This document shows positions 1-7,696 of a stretch of DNA of 40,249 nt, in pieces. The stretch is from Thermotogaceae bacterium. GTDB lineage: Bacteria > Thermotogota > Thermotogae > B21-G9 > HyVt-16. The position numbers and the translations under genes are program-made. How positions within the stretch are numbered: position 1 is the stretch's first letter; each line of letters opens with the position of its first letter. The stretch is from the NCBI GenBank assembly GCA_029981435.1, contig JARRBB010000011.1, forward strand, positions 1 through 40,249, given 5' to 3'. The notes beneath the pieces are model-generated. The model was not told the origin of the DNA. It saw nothing but the letters and a program-made list of their open reading frames with translations, and did no database searches.

Positions 1-91
1 CATATTCCAAATCCTTGAAATGGATGTGCTTTTTACCAAATTTCTGTAAAAATGTAAAAATAAAACTGAAAATATTTTGTATACCATTACT

Positions 92-108
92 TTCAAGTTA
101 CACTTGAA
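92..108. promoter_or_regulatory. 17-bp palindrome at the rpsT -35 box (possible operator)
   Basis: TTCAAGT-TAC-ACTTGAA is a perfect inverted repeat with 7-bp arms and a 3-bp centre. Its right arm covers the -35 hexamer of the rpsT promoter, so a dimeric repressor bound here would block RNA polymerase. No regulator is assigned. Repeats of this size also occur by chance in 40 kb of AT-rich DNA; the position is what makes it notable. Confidence 0.3.
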
Positions 109-132
109 CTTCACTGAATAAATTGGTAGAAT
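104..132 (+). promoter_or_regulatory. Sigma-70-type promoter of rpsT
   Basis: TTGAAC (104-109), a 17-bp spacer, then TAGAAT (127-132) preceded by TG one base upstream (extended -10). This is about 45 bp before the rpsT start. The rest of positions 1-91 shows no recognisable feature. Confidence 0.6.
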
Positions 133-174
133 ATGATGGTAAAAATTGAAGGAAGATTAAAAGGAGGAAGATAA

Positions 175-450
175 ATGCCGAACATCAAATCCGCAGTGAA
201 ACGAGTAAAAACGAGTGAAAAAAGGAGAGTACTCAATAAGTTCTATCGTGGAAGATTTAAAAATCTTGTTAAGGCTTTGAATAAAGCTATAGAAGCTAAT
301 GAAATTGAAAGAGTTAAAGAACTCTATCCTAAAGCTGTTTCAGCAATTGATAAAGCAGCGAAACATGGAACAATTCATAAAAGGCAGGCAGCAAGAAGAA
401 AATCAAGATTAGCATCAAAAGTTAACAAATTGCTCAGTTCACAGGCTTAA
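175..450 (+). CDS. rpsT: 30S ribosomal protein S20
   Basis: A 91-residue, strongly basic, helical protein of the usual S20 length. It opens with the family pattern [11 protein letters not shown] and has a lysine/arginine-rich C-terminal helix ([19 protein letters not shown]). S20 binds 16S rRNA in the body of the 30S subunit and assembles early. The ATG is preceded by a strong AAAAGGAGGAAG ribosome site. The gene has its own promoter (104-132). The next gene starts 26 bp later and carries a terminator-shaped hairpin at 521-553, which is probably where most rpsT transcripts end. Confidence 0.95.
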   Translation: MPNIKSAVKRVKTSEKRRVLNKFYRGRFKNLVKALNKAIEANEIERVKELYPKAVSAIDKAAKHGTIHKRQAARRKSRLASKVNKLLSSQA

Positions 451-457
451 TTTCAAT

Positions 458-470
458 CCTCTAAAAGAGG
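458..470 (+). promoter_or_regulatory. Small hairpin covering the ribosome site of the next gene
   Basis: CCTCT-AAA-AGAGG forms a 5-bp stem in which the right arm is the Shine-Dalgarno sequence (AGAGGTG) of the gene starting at 477. It could lower initiation of that gene. A short stem in an AT-rich thermophile is weak, so this is tentative. Confidence 0.25.
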
Positions 471-476
471 TGAAAA

Positions 477-1094
477 ATGAGATTTCTACTTGGTAGCCCT
501 TTGCTGATAGAAGAATTTGGCACCGTAGATGTTTTGATCTACGGTGGTTTTTTGCATACTATTTCAGACACAGCCATTACAATTCGTGGTGATGGCTCTC
601 AGGCAGAGATTTACAAGAGTGGCTCCCTAGTCGCAAGACGAAAAACCAGTAAAGATGTAGAGGTTGAAAAACTATTTTTTGAGCCGATAAAGGGTTTTAA
701 GGTTTTTTTAGGAATAAATGATGATTTACAGGATGCTGACAATTTCAGATTGATATTTTATCTTGGAATACCGTTAACGGTTGTTTTCGCCGACAGAATA
801 GCAATAGAACCTCAGGAAGTTTTTGCGAGATTCTGGCCAGTTGCTCAGGATAATTTTTCTGTTGTTGTTTCGTGTCTGAAAGATGATAAGAACAACTCTT
901 TTTTTTACAGTGTTTTCGCCCCAATAGAACTCACTGGTGATAAAACAGGGGTGATCTGTAATCTGCAACCACATTATTACTTCGAGTTCAACTTTTCAAC
1001 TTTGAATCAATTGAAACGTAAAGATCCTGTCTATCTTAAAATGAAAGATCCATCTTATCTTTCGTTTCTGAAAAAACATTTTAAAGAACAGTAA
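477..1094 (+). CDS. Conserved-looking protein of unknown function (205 aa)
   Basis: I do not recognise a family. The 205-residue product has no signal peptide and no long hydrophobic segment. It is rich in beta-strand-like alternating stretches (residues 1-60 and 80-130) and ends in a basic segment (LKRKDPVYLKMKDPSYLSFLKKHF). The ATG has AGAGGTG seven bases upstream, and the gene ends 13 bp before the prenyl synthase start. Codon use matches its neighbours, so it is probably real and cotranscribed. The unusual feature is the strong terminator-shaped hairpin within codons 15-26, which should limit its expression from the rpsT promoter. Confidence 0.75.
   Translation: MRFLLGSPLLIEEFGTVDVLIYGGFLHTISDTAITIRGDGSQAEIYKSGSLVARRKTSKDVEVEKLFFEPIKGFKVFLGINDDLQDADNFRLIFYLGIPLTVVFADRIAIEPQEVFARFWPVAQDNFSVVVSCLKDDKNNSFFYSVFAPIELTGDKTGVICNLQPHYYFEFNFSTLNQLKRKDPVYLKMKDPSYLSFLKKHFKEQ
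521..553 (+). terminator. Intrinsic-terminator-shaped hairpin inside the unknown gene, after rpsT
   Basis: CACCGTAGAT (521-530), loop GTTTTG, ATCTACGGTG (537-546), then G and six T. The 10-bp stem is perfect. It lies 71 bp after the rpsT stop but inside the next reading frame (codons 15-26). By shape this is a full intrinsic terminator; whether it works while the frame is being translated is unknown. Confidence 0.65.
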
Positions 1095-1107
1095 GGGAGT
1101 GTACAAC

Positions 1108-1983
1108 TTGTCTTTCAATTACGAAGACATTGTTCGAAGGTTTAACGAACATATTTTTAAGAAGATTCCGCATTATCTGGAAGATCTTCCTGAAGAATAC
1201 TTCAAGTCCATTGAATACACTCTAAAAGCAGGCGGAAAGAGGATAAGACCCTTGATAATCTTTTTTTCTGGAAAAATGTTTTCATTAAGCGACGAAATTC
1301 TTTTCGATCTGGGCATGCTTTTAGAAATTCTTCACACTGCTTCTTTGATTCACGATGACCTTCCTGCAATAGATAACGACGATTTTAGAAGAGGTGTTCC
1401 AACCTGTCATAAGGTTTTTGGTGAAGCCCTCGCAATACTTGCAGGAGATGGGCTGATATTTCTTTCGTTCGAGATTTTAAGTAAGCTCAGCATAGATTTG
1501 CAGGCCAAAGAAAGACTGGTTAGAGAATTCTCTGAACTCGGTGGATTGAGAGGCATGGTTAGAGGAGAAGTCAAAGATGTTCTTATGACAGGAAGAAGCT
1601 TCTTACTCGAAGAAATTATAAAAATGTACGAAGATAAAACTGGTGCCCTTTTTGGTTTGGCCTTTGAGGCTGCCGCTATATGTTCCAGGGAATACGATAA
1701 AGCACAAAAATTAAAACAAATTGGTAAAAATTTTGGGATAGCCTTTCAAATATTCGATGATATAAAAGATATTGTGGGTGATTTTGAAAAAATAGGCAAA
1801 ACCCCTGGCAAAGATATCAAACAGAATAAGCCGACAATCGTGAAAGTTCTGGGATTGAGTGAAGCGGAAAAATTAGCAAATGATTATTATTCGAAAGCTT
1901 TACAGACCTTAAGTGAATTTCACAATTCACATGATTTGGTTGAATTTCTTAATTCCATAAAATCACTCTTGATTGAAAGGTAG
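1108..1983 (+). CDS. Polyprenyl (farnesyl/geranylgeranyl) diphosphate synthase
   Basis: Catalyses head-to-tail condensation of isopentenyl diphosphate with an allylic diphosphate in the cytoplasm, feeding quinone, carrier-lipid and membrane isoprenoids. The first aspartate-rich motif is LIHDDLPAIDNDD (about residue 85) and the second is FQIFDDIKDIVG (about residue 210). GGKRIRPL near residue 40 binds IPP. About 291 aa, normal for the IspA-type family; chain length cannot be read reliably. I chose the TTG at 1108 because AGGGAG lies eight bases upstream, whereas the GTG at 1099 overlaps that site. The gene overlaps the ribosome region of the next gene, so they are probably cotranscribed. Confidence 0.88.
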   Translation: MSFNYEDIVRRFNEHIFKKIPHYLEDLPEEYFKSIEYTLKAGGKRIRPLIIFFSGKMFSLSDEILFDLGMLLEILHTASLIHDDLPAIDNDDFRRGVPTCHKVFGEALAILAGDGLIFLSFEILSKLSIDLQAKERLVREFSELGGLRGMVRGEVKDVLMTGRSFLLEEIIKMYEDKTGALFGLAFEAAAICSREYDKAQKLKQIGKNFGIAFQIFDDIKDIVGDFEKIGKTPGKDIKQNKPTIVKVLGLSEAEKLANDYYSKALQTLSEFHNSHDLVEFLNSIKSLLIER

Positions 1984-1987
1984 AATC

Positions 1988-4549
1988 ATGAAAAAAATTT
2001 TGAATTTGATTCTCGAAACTTTCCTCAGTTTTTTTCAAAAAATATGGAAAAGAAGATTGATATTCATAATGTTGGTTTCTGTCATCGCTGTAATTGTTGT
2101 AATCCTTAGCTTTACTGTTTTAAATAAAAAAGAGCAGGTGATTGTAAAAGCTTCAGAACAAACACCCGTAAACATAAACAAACTTCAAATCATAGTACCC
2201 AACGGTGCCTTTCCATCCAACAAAAAATTCATAATTAAGGAGATTGACAAAAACTCAGAAATTTATACTTATGCAACCAAAAACGAAGACTTTGTAAGTG
2301 AAATGTATGAGGTTTCTCCTGAAGATGATAAAGAAGAGCTGGCTCTTTTACCTTTGACTTTACGATACAATGTTCCAAAGCAGTATTACCTCGGTGATAA
2401 TTTCCATAATCTTTCCCTTGGATACCTGGATAGAGATACAAAGATTGTAAGGAGATTCTACGGAAGTGAGCTGATAAAGGATGGAGAAAACATTTACATA
2501 GAAGCGAAAACTTTTCACACTTCCATAATAGGATTGATAGCCAAAAAACCTACCAGTGAATCTTTCGGTCTGAAAAAAGTTGTGGACAAACCAGAAAACT
2601 ACAAGCCCTACATACTTGTGGTACCAGGTATTGATGAAAATTTCACTGGAGCAATCCCGAACACCTACTCAGACAATGAACCACTTGGAAAAAACTTCTG
2701 GGAGATTCTTTTTCCAGATAGAAGTATCTGGTTGTATAGATATCCACTTAAAGATTCAAGACCAAACATATATGTTGAAGCTTCAAGAAGTTTCTTTAGA
2801 GAATTTGGTCGAACTGACTACATAGTGTATGAAGCCAAAAGACTTTCAACCGAACTGAAAAGAATTCCGTTCAAATTCGATGTAATAGCTCATGGAATTG
2901 GAGGATTGATAGTAAGGTACGCAATTGAGAGTGATCCAACTATCAAGAATGTCCGAAGGGTTGTATTGATATCCACACCAAATTTAGGGACCAACCTTGT
3001 AAATCCAGTATATTTGAACGCACTTTACGGTAAAAGTGATAGCGCTCTGGCAGAGATCTATGGTTTGAATACTGATAGTATTTCTTATATAAAAAACATC
3101 GTCACCGATTATCTTGAAAAGATAAACGTTTTCTGGGAGTCTCTAAAACCTGGAAGCAAAACACTGGAAGAACTCAATTCTTTTGGAATGAGGAATGATA
3201 TTGATTACCTTGCTTTATGTGGTACATCGATAAACTTTCCTATAAATATCCAAAATTCAGAATTGGCAAAATTCTATCCCGAATTTCTTGAAGGTACTGG
3301 TGATGGAATTGTAACCGTAAGCAGTGCTACTCTCAATGGAAAACTCAAGTCAAAGGTTTTTAACTATTCCTTTCATGAACTTTACCTACAAAAAGATGTT
3401 CTGGAAACTATCAGAGAGTATCTTGAGGATATAGATGTACCAGAACCATATACATTTAAAACCGATGATTTCAAAGAGAAATTACAGAGTGAATCCGAAG
3501 TAAACAGCGAGTTTTTCAGCACGGAGACAACCACAGAAAACACATTAAAAAAGCCAGATATTCCACCTGAAACTTCTCATTCAACTTTCAAGAGTACCAA
3601 CACAGCCATCCAAAGCAAAGTAAAAATAGAGGGATTAAAAAATGATCGGAATTTTAGAAGATTTTACCCTGAAACAGTAAATTTGGCAGAAATAACAGAA
3701 GAATGCAGAAAAATCGCGGTATTGTCAAATCGGATATTCATTCTGTGTAAGGAAAATCTCTACAGATTGGAAAATAAAGGAAAACTCGTAAAACTATCAG
3801 ACACAACACCAGATTCGTTTTTCAACGTATGGAAAAATTCGGTATTTCTGTACAGTGATTCAAAGATAAAAATATTTGATAGAGATGGCAATCTGATATC
3901 AACTAAGAAACTATCAATAGAAGATAACGATTTGTTGGACGTATTTATGACCTCTTTTAGAATATACACATTACTCAAAGAGGACCATGATATTATCTTC
4001 AAAATCTTCGATCATTCAGGTAATTTGATGTCTTCAAAAAAAATCAGAGGAATAAGAGCTCATTTTAAGTATTCAGAGAAATACAATCAGCTATTCATCG
4101 TTTCCAACGATGAGATACTTTGTTATGACGTTTCAAATGATCAAGAAATCTTCGTTAAAACTGAAAGTTCTTTTAGAAAATACGCCTCTTTCTCCAGTGA
4201 AAGAAGATTAGAATTTGTTGATTTAGAAAGAATAAGTGAATGGTTGATAATACTGACAAAAGAATATGAAATCTTTGCAAACAATCTTCTAAACGGAGAA
4301 GTAATAAATCTGGGCTTTGGTGATGTAGGTTCAGAAAAACTCATTTTCGATACGTTAGAAACCATTTACGTTTTAGGAGAAAAAACCATCAATTTTCTGG
4401 ACTTTAAAGAAAACACAGTAAAAAGAGAGGAAAAATATGTGAAGTTTGATGAAAATGTGATTATAAATAGCACTGTCTTTAATAAAGAACTTTATCTGAT
4501 ATTGTCGGAAGGAACAAAAATGAAGGTGGTCAAATTAAAGTTCGATTAG
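1988..4549 (+). CDS. Membrane-anchored alpha/beta-hydrolase-like protein lacking the catalytic serine, with C-terminal propeller-like region
   Basis: 853 residues. One transmembrane helix near the N-terminus (about residues 22-46) follows a basic stretch, so the bulk should be outside the membrane. Residues ~205-480 resemble the PGAP1/lipase-type alpha/beta hydrolase fold: YILVVPGID at the start, FDVIAHGIGGLIVRYAI at the nucleophile elbow, LISTPNLGT after it, an acid position in GTGDGIVTVSSA (Asp ~439) and a His in SFHELY (~463). The elbow normally reads GHSxGG; here the serine is replaced by Gly (~303). A low-complexity Ser/Thr/Glu linker (~495-545) leads to repeated beta-strand units (~560-853) resembling a beta-propeller. 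The ATG at 1988 follows AAAGGTAG; an in-frame TTG at 1973 is less likely. The 3' end overlaps the convergent HTH gene by 4 bp. Confidence 0.7.
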   Translation: MKKILNLILETFLSFFQKIWKRRLIFIMLVSVIAVIVVILSFTVLNKKEQVIVKASEQTPVNINKLQIIVPNGAFPSNKKFIIKEIDKNSEIYTYATKNEDFVSEMYEVSPEDDKEELALLPLTLRYNVPKQYYLGDNFHNLSLGYLDRDTKIVRRFYGSELIKDGENIYIEAKTFHTSIIGLIAKKPTSESFGLKKVVDKPENYKPYILVVPGIDENFTGAIPNTYSDNEPLGKNFWEILFPDRSIWLYRYPLKDSRPNIYVEASRSFFREFGRTDYIVYEAKRLSTELKRIPFKFDVIAHGIGGLIVRYAIESDPTIKNVRRVVLISTPNLGTNLVNPVYLNALYGKSDSALAEIYGLNTDSISYIKNIVTDYLEKINVFWESLKPGSKTLEELNSFGMRNDIDYLALCGTSINFPINIQNSELAKFYPEFLEGTGDGIVTVSSATLNGKLKSKVFNYSFHELYLQKDVLETIREYLEDIDVPEPYTFKTDDFKEKLQSESEVNSEFFSTETTTENTLKKPDIPPETSHSTFKSTNTAIQSKVKIEGLKNDRNFRRFYPETVNLAEITEECRKIAVLSNRIFILCKENLYRLENKGKLVKLSDTTPDSFFNVWKNSVFLYSDSKIKIFDRDGNLISTKKLSIEDNDLLDVFMTSFRIYTLLKEDHDIIFKIFDHSGNLMSSKKIRGIRAHFKYSEKYNQLFIVSNDEILCYDVSNDQEIFVKTESSFRKYASFSSERRLEFVDLERISEWLIILTKEYEIFANNLLNGEVINLGFGDVGSEKLIFDTLETIYVLGEKTINFLDFKENTVKREEKYVKFDENVIINSTVFNKELYLILSEGTKMKVVKLKFD

Positions 4550-4914
4550 ATCAATGATTCTTTTTTCAACTCTTCGAAGGCTTTTTTAGCTATACCTCCG
4601 GCGATATGAAGTGGTTCTTCTTCAGATTCACCATTTATATATTTCAAAGCTTTTTCAGGATCAGAGTTCAAAACATTTCTAACAGTTGTGGTAGCTATGC
4701 CAAGCTCTTTTGCAATTTCATCGATAGTTTTATGCTTCAACTCCTTCAAAACCAGTATTAACGCAGCTTCAAGCAAAGAAGCTACCCAGGTTAATCTCTT
4801 ATAACTCACTATTTTTTTAGGACCTCCAAGAATTTGAATAGATCTCTCAAATATTTTCATACAAAGTTCGTCATCAGATAAAAGGGCATTTTTGTCAGGC
4901 TTGATCTCTTTCAT
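4546..4914 (-). CDS. Small HTH protein, KaiC-partner type (TIGR03879-like)
   Basis: 122 residues. A helix-turn-helix is clear at about 63-83 (KTIDEIAKELGIATTTVRNV), preceded by a hydrophobic helix (WVASLLEAALILVLKEL) that could form a dimer interface or bury against the HTH. The C-terminal HIAGGIAKKAFEELKK looks amphipathic. From family knowledge, a 'probable regulatory domain' next to KaiC-like ATPases is widespread in archaea, and both the sequence style and the adjacency fit it. It has an excellent ribosome site (GGAGGTGAG) that lies in the 15-bp gap after the KaiC-like gene, so the two form an operon. The DNA target is unknown. Confidence 0.7.
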   Translation of the reverse strand: MKEIKPDKNALLSDDELCMKIFERSIQILGGPKKIVSYKRLTWVASLLEAALILVLKELKHKTIDEIAKELGIATTTVRNVLNSDPEKALKYINGESEEEPLHIAGGIAKKAFEELKKESLI

Positions 4915-4929
4915 ATATTTCTCACCTCC

Positions 4930-5787
4930 TCAACTTAAGTTTGTTACTTCTTCCAGGGGTGGTCCCACTCTAACTACTCCACTATCATTTATTTCCAGCA
5001 AATGCGTACGTGGATCATGGCCACAGACTCTACAGCCATCAATCCTTATAGTTCTAATTACATCCCCAATTTTTCTACCATATAGTTGCGCCATTGACTT
5101 TGTATTCACAACCATCTTGGATAGAACAATAGTGCAGTCAGTTATATGAGGCACAGCGTAACCACCAGCAGCCTCAGCAGAATTCTCTTCATGACTACTG
5201 CGCTTTTGAGAAATGAATATGGCAGTTTGATAATGTTTTTTCATGATTTCATAGAGTTTTCTCACAACACTTCTTGCCGCTACTTCTTTGTTTTCATAAA
5301 GCCCGGTTATTGAATCTATAACGGTTGCCGTTATTCTGTTCTCTTCTATAGCCTTTGATATCAAATTGGTAAGATTCAAAACATCTTCACGAATTTCAGA
5401 ATGACTTGCCGCATCTATTATATAAATGTGTTCCTCAACGTTTTCCCAGGGGATTTTCAAAGCTTTTGAACGCTGTTTCAAACTTTGAATGAGAAACGGA
5501 GCAGGAATCTCAACCGTTATGTAAAGCACATTGTAACCCCGTGAAGCCTGATTCAGAGCAAATTGTTCTCCTATAAGTGATTTACCGGTATCGGATATAC
5601 CAGTTAAGTGAACAACAGTAGCCGAGGGAATACCGTTCAAGGAAACTTTTTTTATTTCATCATTCTCATCAAGCTCAAATGTGTAAAAAAGTTCATCCAG
5701 CCCTGGAACACCAGAAGGTATGCCGAACAATTTTGGAACTTTCTCCGATAATTTTGAAGCCTGAACAATCATCTCCTTCAATTCCAT
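4930..5787 (-). CDS. KaiC/RecA-superfamily ATPase (archaeal KaiC-domain type)
   Basis: 285 residues, a single RecA-like domain. Walker A is GISDTGKS at 63-70, the catalytic glutamate region is YITVEIP at ~89-95, and Walker B is TATVID with Asp158. SQKRSS (~193-198) matches the sensor/DNA-loop area of KaiC-like proteins. A C-terminal CRVCGHD (252-258) may bind metal but has only two cysteines. It lacks the second KaiC domain, so it is not a circadian clock protein. Family knowledge (TIGR03880-like, AF_0351 family) links it to signal transduction with the adjacent HTH protein. It starts at ATG 5787 behind AAGGAGGGATGG and is transcribed divergently from the hydrogenase. Likely ancestral transfer from archaea. 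Confidence 0.8.
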   Translation of the reverse strand: MELKEMIVQASKLSEKVPKLFGIPSGVPGLDELFYTFELDENDEIKKVSLNGIPSATVVHLTGISDTGKSLIGEQFALNQASRGYNVLYITVEIPAPFLIQSLKQRSKALKIPWENVEEHIYIIDAASHSEIREDVLNLTNLISKAIEENRITATVIDSITGLYENKEVAARSVVRKLYEIMKKHYQTAIFISQKRSSHEENSAEAAGGYAVPHITDCTIVLSKMVVNTKSMAQLYGRKIGDVIRTIRIDGCRVCGHDPRTHLLEINDSGVVRVGPPLEEVTNLS

Positions 5788-5885
5788 CCCTCCTTGAAAT
5801 ATCTTTTCATATATTTAGACTTTGAATCGAGTGCTAACAGTTTAAAAAAGTTGTATCAAAATTGAGGATGCAAAAAAAAAGGAAT

Positions 5886-5903
5886 TTGTGATATTATTAA
5901 CAT
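5886..5903. promoter_or_regulatory. Rex-like operator upstream of the hydrogenase
   Basis: TTGTGATATTATTAACAT resembles the Rex consensus TTGTTAA-N4-TTAACAA (or TTGTGAA in the left half), mismatching only the seventh and last positions. It lies 29 bp before the hydrogenase start and contains a TATTAT that could be the -10 box. Rex senses NADH/NAD+ and represses fermentative redox genes in many anaerobes, so the context fits. No Rex gene is in this window. Confidence 0.45.
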
Positions 5904-5932
5904 GTAGAAAAATCCTTCGAGGAGGTTATGAA

Positions 5933-7696
5933 ATGGCAGAACTGTTAAAATTTTTTGTTAATGACAGAGAATATACGACAGAAGTTGGTAAGACAGTTCT
6001 TGAGGCTTTGAGGGATAATGGGTTTTATGTTCCAACTTTGTGTTATCATCCATCATTGAGCGCTGTTGGTGCATGTAGGGTCTGTGTTGTTGAAATTGAA
6101 GGCGCAAGAAATCTTTCCACTGCATGTACTACAAAAGTTACGGACGGGATGAAGATTAAAACCAACTCAGAACGTGTGAGAAACGCTGTTAAATTCAACC
6201 TCGGATTGTTGCTCTCAAAACATCCGAACGAGTGTATGACCTGTTTCGTCGATGGTAGATGTGAGTTTCAGTCTCTTATAAGCAGATATAATGTAGAAGA
6301 TATGTTCCCAAAGAGTATTCGCGATTATCCTCTTGATGAATCAAGCCCTTCGTTGTTCAGGGACATGAGCAAGTGTATAAACTGCGGAAGATGTGTGAGA
6401 GCCTGTGAAGAATGGCAGGGGCTTTCCATTCTTTCCTTCGTGGAGAGAGGTTTTGAAACCTTACCATTGCCAGCATTTGGATTTCCAATCGCTGCAACGG
6501 ATTGTATAAACTGCGGTCAGTGTTCAGCTGCATGTCCAACAGGCGCTATTACTGAAAGACAGGACTTTAGAAAAGTTCTCGATGCACTTGAAAAACATGA
6601 TAAAGTCTTGATCTGTCAAACTGCTCCCGCAGTAAGGGTCGGAATAGCTGAAGAATTTGGAGCAGAACCTGGAACAATTTCCATAGGTCAAATGGTAGCA
6701 GCTATAAGAAGACTTGGTTTTGATTATGTTTTCGATACAAATTTTGCAGCAGACCTTACCATAATGGAAGAAGGCAGTGAGTTACTTGAAAGAATCAAAA
6801 CAGGTGGAAAATTCCCAATGTTCACTTCTTGCTGTCCTGGATGGGTGAATTTAATGGAAAAACTTTACCCCGAATACACTGAAAACCTGTCTTCTGCAAA
6901 ATCTCCACACGAAATGTTAGGTGCACTCGCTAAATCGTATTTTGCTGAAAAGATAGGTAAAAAAGCTGAAGATATAATGGTAGTTTCTATAATGCCCTGT
7001 ACAGCTAAAAAAGATGAGGTAACGAGAGAACAATTGAGAGCCAATGGAGTTCCAGATGTTGACGCAGTGCTTACAACAAGAGAACTTGCTAAACTGATAA
7101 AGATGAACGGCATTCCTTTCTTCTCGCTTCCTGAAGAAGAGTACGACCAGCCACTTGGAATCTCCACAGGTGCAGCTGCATTGTTTGCCGCAACCGGTGG
7201 TGTTATGGAAGCGGCTTTGAGAACAGCTTACGAACTCTACACTGGTAAAGAACTTCCAAAATTGGATTTCGATGATGTTAGAGGCTTCAAGGGAATAAAA
7301 GAAAGCGAAGTCGATCTGAACGGTAAAAAGATCAAAGTTGCGGTCGCACACGGTGGAGCGAACGTTATAAATTTGATTGAAAAATTGAAAAGCGGAGAAG
7401 TTTATTATGATTTCATAGAGATAATGGCATGTCCTGGTGGATGTATCGGTGGCGGCGGTCAGCCAAAATCAAGCAAACCAGATGTTCTTCAGAAGCGTAT
7501 TCAGGCAGTATACAGAATAGATGCTGAGATAACACCTATAAGAAAGTCTCACGAAAATCCAGCGATAAAGAAAATCTATGAAGAATATCTCGAACATCCA
7601 TTGAGCCACAAATCTCATCATCTGCTCCATACACACTATACAAACAGGAAAAAGAGGACAGTGGAAAGGCTCAAAGAACTTGTAAAAGATGCTTGA
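5933..7696 (+). CDS. Monomeric [FeFe]-hydrogenase
   Basis: 587 residues, cytoplasmic, reduces protons with electrons from ferredoxin or a similar carrier. Domains in order: an N-terminal [2Fe-2S] domain (Cys37, Cys48, Cys51, Cys65); a NuoG-like His/Cys [4Fe-4S] site (HPNECMTCFVDGRC, ~99-112); two [4Fe-4S] motifs CINCGRCVRAC and CINCGQCSAACP (~145-205); and the H-cluster domain with TSCCPGW (Cys300/301), MPCTAKKDE (Cys356) and MACPGGCIGGGGQP (Cys500/504). The ligand spacing is almost collinear with Clostridium CpI, and the first Cys of TSCC (proton relay) is present, so it should be active. A small-subunit-like tail (ENPAIKKIYEEYL..) closes it. The ATG at 5933 sits 7 bp after GGAGG; an upstream in-frame TTG/GTG extension is rejected. 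It overlaps the convergent ABC gene by 26 bp. Confidence 0.93.
   Translation: MAELLKFFVNDREYTTEVGKTVLEALRDNGFYVPTLCYHPSLSAVGACRVCVVEIEGARNLSTACTTKVTDGMKIKTNSERVRNAVKFNLGLLLSKHPNECMTCFVDGRCEFQSLISRYNVEDMFPKSIRDYPLDESSPSLFRDMSKCINCGRCVRACEEWQGLSILSFVERGFETLPLPAFGFPIAATDCINCGQCSAACPTGAITERQDFRKVLDALEKHDKVLICQTAPAVRVGIAEEFGAEPGTISIGQMVAAIRRLGFDYVFDTNFAADLTIMEEGSELLERIKTGGKFPMFTSCCPGWVNLMEKLYPEYTENLSSAKSPHEMLGALAKSYFAEKIGKKAEDIMVVSIMPCTAKKDEVTREQLRANGVPDVDAVLTTRELAKLIKMNGIPFFSLPEEEYDQPLGISTGAAALFAATGGVMEAALRTAYELYTGKELPKLDFDDVRGFKGIKESEVDLNGKKIKVAVAHGGANVINLIEKLKSGEVYYDFIEIMACPGGCIGGGGQPKSSKPDVLQKRIQAVYRIDAEITPIRKSHENPAIKKIYEEYLEHPLSHKSHHLLHTHYTNRKKRTVERLKELVKDA

Noticed and set aside
1-91. Start of a divergent gene at the left edge (ATG on minus at position 3)
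   Set aside because: AAGGA lies upstream of it, but the coding part is outside the window, so nothing can be verified.
6917-7351. 144-codon open frame antisense to hydA
   Set aside because: Lies wholly inside the catalytic domain of the hydrogenase, has no ribosome site and no sensible protein pattern.
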